Positions 10,226 through 21,501 of a DNA stretch of 64,000 bases are shown piece after piece. The notes below the pieces were generated by a model. The model ran no database searches, had not been told where the DNA came from, and saw nothing but the letters and a program-made list of their open reading frames with translations. Positions within the stretch are counted from its first letter, which is position 1, and each line of letters opens with the position of its first letter. Source of the stretch: Nemophila menziesii. Lineage: Eukaryota > Streptophyta > Magnoliopsida > Boraginales > Hydrophyllaceae. The position numbers were made by a program, and so were the translations under genes. The DNA is taken from the NCBI GenBank assembly GCA_029959085.1, contig JARWIR010000031.1, positions 4,588,001-4,652,000 of the forward strand. Direction: 5' to 3'.

Positions 10226-11831
10226 TGGTGGGGGCAAATGTGTGATAAATAAACAGATAAATAAAGATAATAATAAATGACACACCCTTGACTACCACGA
10301 GAAACTCGCTACAAGTATTACCAATCGTTTGCAAGTTTAGTTGATAAGTAAAGTTCGTTCGCAGGGATTTAATCCGTTAGATCTACTTGTATTTGATAAG
10401 CGTAGATGAATTTAGATGTTTAGATTAAAATAGAATAAGATGAATAATAATCTAATGTGAATAAATAAATAAGAATACAGATAAATAAATATGAATGTAA
10501 GTTAGATAAATTAGGGTTACTAATATAAGCCTATCTTACTAAGTTGTTATTCTAACCTTAAGGGTGAATTGACTATTATATATTAACCGGGATTCTAAAT
10601 TCTTCCTAACCCCCGTCAGGGTGGACTTAGAAGCAACCTCTCAACTACAAGGGAACTTGGGTAAGGGGACCTTGAGTAATGATTGGTGGTTAAATCAAAC
10701 CTTTATGGCTATCTAGTTAGGCAAGCCCGTCAGGATTACCACACACTATACGCTTATGTGGTGTTGTCAATAATTGAATCCCCCTTCCGGGTGTTAACTC
10801 AATTACTAAGGATAGTCCTAAGATTGGCCAAATCTAGGGCTGTAAACAATAAGTCAAAGCACACAATAACAATATACGCCAAGCTCAAATCAATTAAAAT
10901 AGCAAATAGTATTACGAAATTTAAGACAAAATAATAACACAACAATTAAAAGTAAAACTTACAGAATAAAAGCTTAGAAATATGATGAAACTACAAATAT
11001 ATAGCTAAATACCTTAAATATAGAGAAGGAGAAATATAGAAGAGGATTTTGTCACTCTCCAACTTCTTGCTTCTTGTCTTCCTCTATAGGTCACCTTGCT
11101 TTTTGGATGAATAGCTTGATACTAAGGATGAATATAAAATTAAAGGACTAAGCTAATATTTAAAACTGAGAAAATACAAGCAAGGACTAAGTCTATACTT
11201 GGCACTGAGCAAGGACATGTTTACAATGGTTAAAGGGTATATTTATAGGTGTCTTGGAAGCCTTAACACTTTTTCTTGAAGTAGAAGACAAGTAATTAGA
11301 CTTCTAGTCCAACTCTAATTCGTAACCCAAAAATATAGAAAATGTAATAAACTGTTGTTGTTTTGTTTTGGCTGTAACGTCTTAGATATTGCTCCGATTG
11401 ACGGGATATTTTATATTGAAACTGATCGTCTCGGAAATCTATATAACTTTGCTTCAAACCATTCTTCCAAATTCCTAGTCAAACTTGAGTTATGATCACT
11501 TTTATGGGCGTGACTAGTGAAATTCAGATTTACTTGACAACTTTATCTTTCCATACTTATCTTTTCTTTCCTTTATCTCCAATTTTGGTCTTTATCTTCT
11601 TTCCTTTATCTCTTGGAATTGATTTGGCATCTAATTAATTAACATATATCTTTAAAGCTTCACACTGAATAAATAAATCAACCCCAATATGCTCTAAAAA
11701 TAATAAATCATTAAATCAAGACAAGAAATAAGAAAATATAATAATTCATCTAAAATCAACTAAAGACTTTCCTAAAATACCCAAAATGATGTCTCCAACT
11801 AAGATTAAATATCACAAATGGGGAGACATCA
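10226..11831 (-). mobile_element. solo LTR with 5-bp TSD
   Basis: A complete 1606-bp LTR. It starts TGGTGGGGGCAAATGTG (same type as the E3 LTR) and ends GGGGAGACATCA at 11831. It is flanked by AACTC at 10221-10225 and again at 11832-11836, with no PBS, PPT or coding region attached. This is the expected product of recombination between the two LTRs of a former full-length element. The terminal inverted repeat is intact (11787-11831, 45 bp). Confidence 0.9.
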
Positions 11832-11841
11832 AACTCACTTG

Positions 11842-12063
11842 TGGATCCTTCTTGTGGATGAGTGGGGAGAGTTTTATGAGCCAACTAATTTTCATATGAA
11901 TTTTATGTGGTATTATAAGGATATTTGTTTTCATAAGGTTGTGCACTCGTGTATTAATTATGTTGTCTCGGCTGGTAGTTGTTGGCTTAAGGACGAGGTT
12001 GGTATAGATTACCTTTGTAAGAAGCTCCCTGATTCACGACTCTATTTTGGATTTAAACACTAG
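11842..12063 (+). CDS. unidentified ORF fragment
   Basis: An open plus-strand frame downstream of the solo LTR encodes about 73 residues rich in Trp, Tyr, Cys and His (for example WGEFYEPTNFHMNFMWYYKD, then CWLKDEVGIDYLCKKLPDSR near its end). The composition looks coding rather than random. The frame has no ATG of its own outside the LTR; the ATG at 11818 belongs to the LTR end. I do not recognise the family. It could be an exon-like scrap of a host gene or part of another transposon. It abuts minus-strand gag remnants of E6. It is probably not expressed as such. Confidence 0.3.
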   Translation, partial: WILLVDEWGEFYEPTNFHMNFMWYYKDICFHKVVHSCINYVVSAGSCWLKDEVGIDYLCKKLPDSRLYFGFKH

Positions 12064-12079
12064 AAACTTAGATAATATT

Positions 12080-13000
12080 TAATACTGGGTTGATAAGATT
12101 TCCCACCTTGATAGGTCCCATGGTTATCCATGAAGAAAAAAGACTCTGGATTACTCTTGCACTCTTGTGAACTATGATTATTGGCCCTACAACTCGAACA
12201 CCATACAAATCTTGAACTATGTTTACCTCAAGTTTCTGAACTTGACCACCTTGTCTGACAACTAAAGCTAGTTTTTCTAATTGTTTATCTAGAGAATAAA
12301 ATTTAGCATTTAGGGTAGTATCAATATTTAAATGTAGCGTACCTCGTATAATATTAGAAACGAGGGCACGTGAAGGTTTCTAACTCACCTCGTTCTTTAT
12401 TATCTTTTCAATACAATCCAGTACTTGATTCAGATCCATTGTCATGAACCCACTTCTACCAATGTTTTCAAGTCTCTTTGTCAAACATTATTAAAGGCCT
12501 CGATAAAATATCGCTAGTCGTAGCTCAAGAGTGTACCCATGAAATTGGAACTTCTTCAAGTTCAGTTCGAATCTTGTCCAAGATTAGCCTAAGCTCTCTC
12601 CTAAATCTTTCTGAACTTTAGCAAGCTACATCTATGCTTTCACCCTCATGGTTTGAGATTTATCTGTCGAAAAATGTCGTTTGTAGCATATGAGATATGG
12701 TATTTGATGATCTAGCCACTCGCTTACACCTCGAATCAAGAAGAAGGGAAACATGTATTACTACATGTGTTCCCTCAGTGACGGATTGGGTAACATAAGC
12801 TTCGTAAATCTATATGAACTACTGCACTGGACGTACTGGGCGTACTGGATCTTCATGTGCAACACCACTATAATTCCCATAATTTGTAAGCTATTAAACG
12901 TACCCAATTGAGGTCGAAATCAAAATGCCTTAATAGTTGGTGGGCGAATCTCGTGAGACTGAACTCGGAACTAAAGTCCTTGAGATCCTTTCAGATGACT
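12080..13000 (-). pseudogene. gag: E6 gag remnant (Athila type)
   Basis: Broken minus-strand frames show FRVQSHEIRPPTIKAF near 12970, a decayed capsid around 12700-12900 (ending near ISEWLDHQ-like residues), and further on KFYSLDKQLEKLALVVRQG (near 12260-12320), which matches SLENKIQTTLEQQLKQLTLA of E5. Protease and pol are absent. There are many stops and frameshifts, so this is older than E2, E3 and E5. The PBS and LTR fragment of the same element follow at 13381-14335. Confidence 0.6.
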
Positions 13001-13380
13001 TGAGGTCTTTCTCCATTGTTTACATTCATATTCCCAACTTCTTATTTCATATACTCCACAAGGGGGGTACCAGACCAACTAGTGAAACATGATTTTTCCA
13101 AGCCTCCCCCTTTTGATATTATCATTAGCAAAACCACATTAGCCCACTGGCATATTCATCAGTGGTACAACATTTCCTTGCTCGTCATACACGGGTGGTG
13201 CAAGCATTTCTTCTTGTCGCTTTTGTTCTTTTACTATTCTCTTCTGAAGACAAAACGGTACCTCGAGATAATCTAGCACCCATTAATAAGTATAGAACCT
13301 GCGGAATATCTAAACAAGAACAAGCTTAAAACTAACAACAAAAAACTAAAAGTAATCTAAAAGAACAATTAACTAGTGAA

Positions 13381-13397
13381 CCCCGGAAATGGTGCCA
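13381..13397 (-). other. E6 primer-binding site (degraded)
   Basis: Plus-strand CCCCGGAAATGGTGCCA, a mutated form of CCCCGGCAGCGGCGCCA seen in E2 and E3. It is followed by AAAAACTT and the LTR start at 13404. Confidence 0.65.
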
Positions 13398-13403
13398 AAA
13401 ACT

Positions 13404-14335
13404 TGTTGTCTTCCAGGTGTGACATAAAATCAATCACTCGATATATTAAAACTCACAAGTGTACGAGTAGTCAAAATTAATGCATTAGGTAAATAGTTTC
13501 ATCTCCACAAGGATTAATAAGCTAATAAGTAATCTAGTTTTATTAGAGATTCGTTGAAAACTAAAAACAATAAAAGTATGATTTGTTTGGATTATGAATA
13601 ATATTAAATACTAATCTAATAATTTAAACACTAATATTACTTAAAGAAAATTAAACTAAGATTGTAAGTGGATGGACATAAATATAGCTCGAGACACTCA
13701 TATTCATCACTAGTTATGTAGGAACTTAATTGTAATTCTAAGGGGAAACATGTTATCGTTGCTAATAGGTATTCAATTGTACACCCTAAGTATCTTATGA
13801 CTAAGTAGAGGCATATATTTGATACTAGGGACATATTTCGAGTGAACCGACAATATTACCTAACTGTTAAGACTAATTTACCGTCACACAATTTCTTAAT
13901 TAGTTTAGCTCTTCCGGGTATTCAACTCCAGAAGGCGTAACTTACCCTAGGTCTACTAATAAATCCCCCATATGCGCGTAATCTAATAGCTTTAACCTTA
14001 TGCATGTGGCCACAGTACCGAAATTCAAACAATAAGAAAAATGATAATTACAACAACAACAATCCCTATTTTATTTGAATGTAAAATCCCAAATGGATAC
14101 AATTAATTCAAAATCATAGACAAAGTTTCATACTGTGAGCATCTCAAGATACTAACGAGTTTAATTCATAATAGAATAAAAGAAAACAAAATATAAAAGA
14201 TTCATATTAAAGCTAAGAATGAAAACTTGAAGAATTGCACTAATTGTGGTAATAGAGATGTGAACTGAAGAGTTGTAGATGAACTACTTGCTTCTTGTCC
14301 CTTGCTCCCAACTTTCTTGTCCTTTGATTCTTCCT
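13404..14335 (-). mobile_element. E6 5' LTR fragment
   Basis: It begins TGTTGTCTTCCAGGTGTGAC beside the E6 PBS and has the general LTR layout (Pro-rich GTCAGG-like repeats replaced by CTTCCGGG). It stops at 14335, where a plus-strand LTR begins, so its sense start is missing. Confidence 0.6.
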
Positions 14336-15753
14336 TGATTTCTCCATATTTTTAATGAACTAATATAGTTTAGAGACATTGTTTTATGAGTGTTATGTTC
14401 TTAGTTGAGGGGTGTTTCCCTATGAATTGACAGTTTCTTCATCCATGCCTTGATTTGGAGGATTATTACTTTTAGAGAATTTTTGGTATAATTTATGTGT
14501 TAAATGTGAAACTCTTAAGTATAATGAAAATATTATATAAAAATAATATTCAAGGCGAAATCAAGAGTTAAAAGGAAAGAAGATGATTTAGGAAAGTGGA
14601 AAAGCTGCAAAAAGTTGTTGTCCAGATTTAAAGTCCTCCAGTGTTTGTGATGTTGCACAAAATATATAATGAATTTGAAGGAGTCCTTTAATAGTTGGAT
14701 ATTTCTTTATGTTATGATCAGTTTGATATAAAATCCACTGAGTTTAGCCCAGTAATGAAGGATTTATGAATTTTACAAACTCAAGAGGTCAAGCAGTTCA
14801 ACAAGTTAGAAAAACAAATCTGAGTTGGATTTGGACTCCAATAACTTGGCCCAAACTCTAGATTTATAAATATGAATTCCTACCTTTGTAAACATGCCAT
14901 TTATTGTACATACATAATTAGTATCAACTTTTATCATCCAGAGAAACAAGTTGACCGTATGTAATTTATCTTTAGTTTTATTTCTTCTAGTTTGAACTAA
15001 TTTTCCCATAGCTTTGTTTTGCATATGTATATTCTTTGAATTCTATTTCTTTATTCGATGTTATTTAGGAAAGTGACAGTTTATTGATTGGCCTTCTTAT
15101 TTACATATATGTATTATGTGCTTTAATTTAATATATGTAGTCCTTACTAGTGCACGAGTATAGGGTTACCCCATTAGTAGTTGGATTGTCACGCTGACGG
15201 GGGATTCAGATGTTGAAAACCACATAACTATCTAGTGTGCGGTGGTGATCCTGATGGACTTGCCTAACTAGATAGTCGTTAGGTTAGATTTAACCACCGA
15301 TCATTGCGCAAGGTCCCCTTACCCAAGTCCCCTAGTAGTGTTGAGGTTTCCACCTAAGTCTGCCCTGGCGGGAGTTAGGAGGATTATAGAATTCTGAATA
15401 CTTACTTGCTTAAAGCTTAAATAATCCTTATAATTAGAATACATATGTAGAAGGATATGTGCATACTAGCCGACCTAATCTATATTATGATCCTCATTTT
15501 CTTTAGTTTATTTATTTGCATTAGTTTAGGTTATTTATATTCTTATTCAAAAAACCCAATAAAGATTTATCATCTTATTTGTCTTTTACTTTTAACAAAT
15601 AATCTCTACAACTCTTCCTTATCTAAACACGAGTTTGAGCTAACAGACTGAAAGTCCGCGAACAAACTTTACTTATTAACTATAACTTGCAAACGATGTC
15701 TGCACTTGCAGTGAGTTTCTTGTGGTAGTAATTTTATCACACTTATAACCCCA
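14336..15753 (+). mobile_element. plus-strand LTR, no internal region
   Basis: It starts TGATTTCTCC with the inner arm AGAGACATTG at 14381 (46-bp inverted repeat, mutated) and ends near ACTTATAACCCCA at 15753. The body (for example 15170-15400) is the reverse complement of blocks in the minus-strand LTRs. No PBS follows. The flanks (TTCCT and TCATG) do not form a TSD. It is therefore either a solo LTR at a rearranged site or a truncated end. Confidence 0.65.
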
Positions 15754-15759
15754 TCATGA

Positions 15760-17198
15760 TGCAAATGCATACATGTAAGTTCCTAGATTATTTATATGAA
15801 CCTACAGTAATGGGTAGATCTTATCCCAATGGTTAGAACTTTTGATTAAAGAATTTTATTGGGTCCAGATACGGTTTCATGGCATCGGGATAAAATTTTA
15901 GTTGATAAAATGTTTTCATATATAATATATCTATCGATCTCCCAGTGTCAACTAACACACATCGCATCATGCATTTCTCTATGAAGGATGGTATACCAGC
16001 ATGTCATCATGGGGAAACATTAAAATTCTTGCGTCATGGTTGGTGAATTGAATGTCGCCACCGTTGGCAGGGTATTCTATTGGTTTTTGGGTCTTGATGT
16101 TTCAGATATTGTTCTGCCTGTCATTTCTTGACCCGCCTCCATCAGGACCTCTAGTTATAGTTTCTAGTTAGGGGAAAATTTCAGATGCTTTTGGGGTCAA
16201 TATTACCATAGGTGGATGATATCGATGGCGGGTGTTAATGGGGGTTACGCTACTTGAATAGGATGCTGAAGAAGATATCCTACTTCATGGTTTGTTTCTT
16301 CACACATAGGGATATTTTACATGGGAGTACATGGTAACTTCGCTATTGACTTTATTGTGTCTATTTCCTTTCTCAGGTTTTTGTGGTGGTTGGTGGTGTG
16401 TCTATGATATTTATGATTGTGGTAGTACTTATTAGGTTTTTCATATCTCTGTGCAAGAAAACATCTCTGAGGGTCAACATATATCGGGACCCTTCTCGAC
16501 TTGGCGAATGTTTTCCATAAAATTCTGATTGCACTTTCTTCAATGATGAAAAATTTCCCTTCCTCAAGCCTTGCAAGATTTTGAGTGACTCCCCCACCCT
16601 TCTCTATAGTTAATCCTTCTTTTTCTTTCCAAATAAGGGAAATCACTGTAGAGGGCGTCTCTCCCTCGTATTTCATGCATCCTTATTTGGATTTCATCCG
16701 CATTTATAAAAATTTACATGTCAACAATGATGTTTGGGAGACCGTAGATGGTCGAGAGGCTAATGGAATTGGAAAACATAAGTAGTTAATCCTCGAGAGA
16801 AGGTGAGATAAATTACAGATCAGTCTAGATTTTCCATAATACAAGTTGCTACAAAAATCGATGTATAAAGGATTGGAAACTTTCTCCATCCCCTTGGTGG
16901 AGGTTAAAGAGGGAGTAATTTACTTGTGCGATCATCATGTTAAGGAACTAGGCTCGCAGCTGGTCCATGATTTGGGAAAAAATTCCGACGAAGTGTGGAT
17001 CTAATAGGGAATACTATAGTTGGTTGTTTATGGATAGAGTTGAGGGAATGATTCATCAATAGCAGCCTCAGACCTTATAATGAACTCTATGTATCTGTGG
17101 AAATTGTTGATATGTATGTCCGTGTTGGAGGAACGTTGAACAAGGGAATATTTTGTGGTGCGAATATTCGTGGAACATCCTCGTTAAGTATTCTCCAC
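15760..17198 (-). pseudogene. Tat-like Ty3/gypsy gag-protease remnant (part 1)
   Basis: Minus-strand frames around 15880-16080 read IEYPANGGDIQFTNHDARIL, then a PHDDMLVY-like motif and, with gaps, a DTGRSIDILY-like protease active-site segment; this order is typical of the protease region of Tat/Retand elements. Upstream (16317-16680) a Gag-like stretch includes SLKILQGLRKGNFSSLKKVQ and a His-rich segment. All frames carry stops. The remnant ends at the target site GTAAG (17199-17203) where E2 inserted and resumes at 24516. Assignment to Tat rests on these motifs only. Confidence 0.5.
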
Positions 17199-17203
17199 GT
17201 AAG
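17199..17203. repeat. E2 target-site duplication, left (GTAAG)
   Basis: GTAAG directly before the LTR start TGGTGG at 17204. It is matched by GTAAG at 24511-24515. Confidence 0.9.
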
Positions 17204-18772
17204 TGGTGGTCCTTTGTGTGTTCTAAAATAAATGCAAATGCTAATCGAACCACAACCGCAAGTGTACGGTTGTCCCAAGTAGTAATAAGGATAATACAGA
17301 TTCGTTCCAAGGACGGAATGGTTGATCACAATGTCTAGCAAATAGTGATTGATGCACTTATGAAAATAAAAGATAATAAAATGTTTGTTTGGTTTTCGTA
17401 TTAAGACTAAATAAATGAAAGACAAATATTAAAATGCAAGTAAAACCTAAGACGCAAGTAAAATGAGTGAAAACGCAATATGAGATGTAGTACTTGAGAA
17501 CGCAAGGATCCTCCCAATCTTACTTCCTAACTTATGTTGTTTAAGGGCTAAATTGGTCAATTACAATGGTCGGGATTCTAAATTCCTTATACCCCCGTCA
17601 GGGTGGACTATAAGGCAATCCTAAAGTGTCACTAGTCCCGTTAGGGTAAATATGATCCACCGTTGGATGATTAAGTGTTTTACCTCATTGGCCCTAGAAT
17701 TAGCTAAGTTCGTCAGAATCAATAGCTTCTATCCTAGATTGAATAATTAATTCTATACCTAAACCCTCCGTCAGGATGATCCACACGCCACATATGTGGA
17801 ATAGCTTAGATACTAACACCTGTTCTTAGTTCGCGACTCTAAAAACAGTAAATACTCACAAATTATCGAAAAGAGTAATGGACCCAATCTAATTTAATTT
17901 AGCATAAACCCAAATTCAACATTCGTTATTTCATAAAATTGGGATTCACCCATTGTTTGTTCTCAAGCACTATGAAAAGCTTAGCTCATATTAAAATTAA
18001 AAACTAAATTAAAGGAAATAAGACTCATATTGTTTTACAGAAATAAAGTACAGAGAAACCTAATTTCGAAATTGGTTTGGCTGTGAATTGGAGAGTCTCC
18101 AACTCCAAGCTTCTTCTTTTCCTTCTTTCTGCTTCTTCTCTGGACACTCTCTTCAAAGGATGAACTGAATTGAAGAATAAATTGAGAGGTACTGGTTAAT
18201 GAGGTCTAAAAGCCTATTTATAATGATAAAATCGGATTAGGGCTTTTACTTAAGGTTTAAGTGAAAATTAGAAAAGCCCAAGTCCACTAATTAAGCCCAA
18301 ATCCCGTAACTGCTGCACCACCTCCACTAAAACAGCTCTAGCCGATTCGTTATAACTTCGATTGACCTCAAATCACTTGCTAAATTTCCGTAACTCGATA
18401 AGGAACATAATCTATTCAAAGGTCAGCGGCTAAATCAACTCGTAAGTGCCTCGAAATCAGCAATCTTTGGCCTGTTTTCAAGATTTGCAGCTTCAAAATA
18501 TAATTCTTTTCGGGATTTATCTTCAAGCTTTGACTCCATATCACGATCTTTGACTTTATTCTCGTGTTCCTCTCCTAGCTAATATTCAAAACCTACAAAC
18601 ACTAAAATACACAAGATTACGCGCAAAAGTTTAATAAATCAAAAATACTAGAAATAAAAGAGGAAATTCGGATTATTGCATATTTAGCCCAAAAGTCTAT
18701 CAAATTAATCAAATAAACACCAAAAATGATGTCTCACAAGGGCATAAAATTAGAACATTTAGGGAGACATCA
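17204..18772 (-). mobile_element. E2 3' LTR
   Basis: Starts TGGTGGTCCTTTGTGTG and ends GGGAGACATCA. It lies next to the PPT. The terminal inverted repeat spans 18727-18772 (46 bp, one mismatch in the inner arm). Confidence 0.92.
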
Positions 18773-18808
18773 AGACCCCCAACTCAAACCTTTGTCGTCC
18801 CGACAAAG
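18773..18808 (-). promoter_or_regulatory. E2 polypurine tract and PPT-adjacent hairpin
   Basis: Sense TTTGAGTTGGGGGTCT abuts the LTR. Upstream of it lies a perfect hairpin, CTTTGTCG-TCC-CGACAAAG on the plus strand (18790-18808). The same hairpin is present in E5; E1 and E3 have a different stem with the same loop. Confidence 0.8.
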
Positions 18809-18809
18809 C

Positions 18810-20200
18810 AAAACTAAAAACAAGGGGAATGAAGTAGATGCAAGAGAAAATAGAAGCTAGCAAATAGACCCTAAAGCAATTCTTAAAATAAATCTCATAT
18901 AGCAAACATTAGGAACTAACATACACATACACTAATCATGCAACATCAAACACAAATAACTTCAATCATAAAATTAACTTTGCAATGCTAGAAGGTTACA
19001 CTTGTACTTATCTCATTATGATGGCTATAGTTTGTTCCTCGATCCTTACTCGCTTTGAACGCTCCACTTAGTATACAACCTATTAACTTACCATGCACCT
19101 AGGAATCACGAGGACTTTACGGTTTTAGCGTAGGCTTAGGGACGGTGTGGTATGTATATTTGGTAAATTTGAAGTGAGCTTTTGGCTCTCTCCTCACTTA
19201 CCATCATCAACTGTCCACGAGCTTGAGTTTACTCTCATATAATGTTCTCACTCAACCCATTTGACGCGCTAATGTTGCGTCCCCAATGTCAACCCAATTA
19301 ATCTAAGATGATTTTTCAAAATATTCCACTTTGCCGGTTTATTTTATTCTTTTTTTTTTTCATTTCTTTTTTTTTTGTACAAGATACCCATGACCATCAT
19401 TTTGATGGGAAAGGTCATGTCTCTTATAATTTTTTTTCTTTTCTCTTTTTTTTTCTTTTTCAAATCCCGGCAAAGGGTTACAAATAATAATATCATCTTT
19501 TATTTTTGTGCCTTAATATAAACACATAAATCCCACCAAATGAAATTTCCCAAATGTGGACCCTCCACCCCAAACTCAAGCTCGAGACAGGTCTCAGGAA
19601 TGTGATTCAAGTGCGGGTCATTTGGTCATGCCTAATAATCTAAGGGATAATGGGCTTATATCGTGGCTACAAAAGAATGGCTTAAGGCTCAAAATTGGGC
19701 TAAGACGGATAAAATTAATATAAGGGATAACAAGCTAAAAGGCTTCAAATGGCTAACAAAGAACTGCCCCTATCATTTTCCTAACTACATGGTTCGTCTC
19801 TAGTTCATATCTAAGTGGGTTCTCTACTAATTTAGATCTCACGTTCTACAAACCAAACATTTTCCTTAAGTACAAGTTTACTTCTTTTGCATTGTTCATT
19901 AATTTTTCCTATTCATTATCTATGTCCGCATGCAATTGTAAGTGCGTTTTATGTTATTCCCTAAGGTCCACTATTTACTATCATGGATTCATCAAAAGTA
20001 TGCTTAAAAGGGACATTTAAAATCTTCTACAGTCAAACGCAACTCCTACTTAATTTATTGAAAGCATTTAAAAACTAATAAACACATAAAACCTGGGATG
20101 AGGCAACGAACCCCACCCCAAACTCAAAAACGAGTCGTGTCCCCACGACTCGAAAAGACTCAAAGCAATAAAATAATCTACACTAAATGAGAAAAGGATT
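18810..20200 (-). other. E2 conserved 3' non-coding region
   Basis: Ordered blocks are shared with E1, E3 and E5: GCTTAGGGACGG (19131 on), AGTGAGCTTTTGGCTCTC with CTCACT (19170-19202), CCACTTTGCCGG (near 19326), a long pyrimidine tract, an imperfect hairpin with CATGACC and GGTCATG arms (19390-19421), CCCGGCAAAGGG (near 19466), a PPT-like motif (19561-19582), GTGCGGGTCAT, a PPT-like motif (20111-20130) and a perfect hairpin (20131-20152). No coding potential. Confidence 0.7.
20131..20152. repeat. E2 hairpin, 8-bp stem
   Basis: CGAGTCGT, loop GTCCCC, ACGACTCG: a perfect inverted repeat. Homologous hairpins stand at the same place in E3 and E5; those in E1 and E4 are damaged. Confidence 0.85.
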
Positions 20201-20214
20201 GGAAAACATATCTG

Positions 20215-20473
20215 GATCGGCACTAGGCCGATTACGTGTAGTCTCATGTTGAAATTTTGAATACTTCTTTATCAAGCTTAAAAGATCATGTATTTGTTGC
20301 GTTCATCTTGATTAAAGTGTTCTTCATTACTTCGAACTCTTTTGTCATATTTTCCAAGTCTTCATCATTTCCTAACCCTCTAAATTATCATCTCTTCTAC
20401 GAAAATCTTTCCGTAACATCCAACTTTCTATCTTCATCATGTTCTTCGTACCTTTTCCAACCTTCATGGTCAT
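20215..20473 (-). pseudogene. E2 extra-ORF remnant
   Basis: From an ATG at 20473 the sequence keeps traces of the E5 extra ORF, notably ENMTKEFEVMKNTLIKMNAT near 20280-20350, which lines up with the E5 stretch GNVTKELDLIRNMLMGVST near its C-terminus (a coiled coil). The central domain seen in E5 is missing and frameshifts break the frame. A PPT-like motif (20481-20494) lies just upstream of the ATG. The plus-strand frame over the same bases is a shadow. Confidence 0.45.
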
Positions 20474-20999
20474 CTTTGATGACCCCAAACTCAATTTTTT
20501 TTTCACCTACTTAAAGATTACTTGCAAAATATATAATATTAATAGGCTCAAACAATTCACAATTCCTCCGCTAAATAACTAAAATAAATCTTAATTCCCA
20601 ACTGGTAATAGAAAGAAAAGAAGAGTTCTAGCTATTTTACCGGATTGGCCGTGGAATTTATGATGACTTGATACCTTGCACTTGCACTTGCAATCTCCAA
20701 CCTTCAAATTACCAAAGCTATTGATGAAATTTGTGTTGCTTGATATTGTTGAAAGTGGCACAGTAGTGGAATTGGTGATTTATTTGACATGGGTATTTAA
20801 TATCTATGGTGTTGGAGAGGCTTAAGGGATATAATTTAAGCTTTGGTGAAGAAATTTTTGGGTTAAAACTTGAATTTCTTGGTATTTTTGGAAAGATTTG
20901 TGATTGTTAATGTGTTGGGATTATGTTTAGAGGTAAGGATTGGTGATATATTGGTGTTTTGATGGTGGAATTTAAGTGTTTTTGGAGTTTTGGTTCGTC

Positions 21000-21260
21000 A
21001 TCAATGGTGTTAAGTGGAGACGCAACCACGAGACGCAACTAATGGAGGGTCTCAAAACGCTGGGTCAGAAACTTTTAGCTGTTCATACGAAATTATTGAC
21101 TTCACCATTGGATAGAGCTCGAAAAGTTATGCGGTTTCGGCTCAAGAAAAAGTTAATTCTGACCTCCGAGCGTCAAGTTATGATCTTCCGAAGTTTTGAT
21201 ACCTGGGGTACAGCACCAAAAACGGGTGCCCGCATTCTACAAACCGGGTACCCGGTTTCT
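21000..21260 (-). repeat. E2 GC-rich palindrome block
   Basis: It contains the perfect 16-bp palindrome AACCGGGTACCCGGTT (21242-21257) and the shorter CGGGTGCCCG (21223-21232). The position matches the palindrome blocks of E1, E3, E4 and E5, but the sequence differs. The plus-strand 169-codon frame that spans it crosses conserved non-coding boxes and is not supported as a gene. Confidence 0.65.
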
Positions 21261-21446
21261 ACTGTATTGGAACCCAAAATTTTCATTCTTTTTCGTTCTA
21301 GGTACCCCAAACTCGTGACCTTCACTCCTGTAATCATCAAAAACACCAACCTTCCTCATTTCTTACAAATAAATACTAAATCAATAACCATTACTCTAAT
21401 TTACACTAAGAATTTAAAAAGACATGAAAGCAATTTAAAGCATGGG

Positions 21447-21501
21447 TTGTCTCCCAAGAAGCACTTTTGTTTATTACGTCTTTAAGTTCGACGCGTTACC
21501 T
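21447..21501 (-). promoter_or_regulatory. E2 post-pol conserved box
   Basis: Sense AAGGTAACGCGTCGAACTTA, then AAGACGTAATAAACAAAAGT, then TTGGGAGACA. It is conserved in five elements. It overlaps the end of the ORF (last residues VTRRT). Confidence 0.55.

Noticed and set aside
17068..17425. Frames running from the Tat-like remnant into the E2 LTR
   Set aside because: They cross a proven insertion boundary (TSD at 17199-17203), so they are chimeric by chance. The 61-codon frame at 17153-17338 likewise runs across this boundary into the LTR, and the 67-codon frame at 22851-23054 runs from the E2 leader and PBS into the other LTR; they share only the LTR-derived part.
20976..21485. 169-codon plus-strand frame across the E2 palindrome block
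   Set aside because: It crosses the palindromes and the conserved post-pol box, runs antisense to the element, and has no counterpart frame in E4 or E5.
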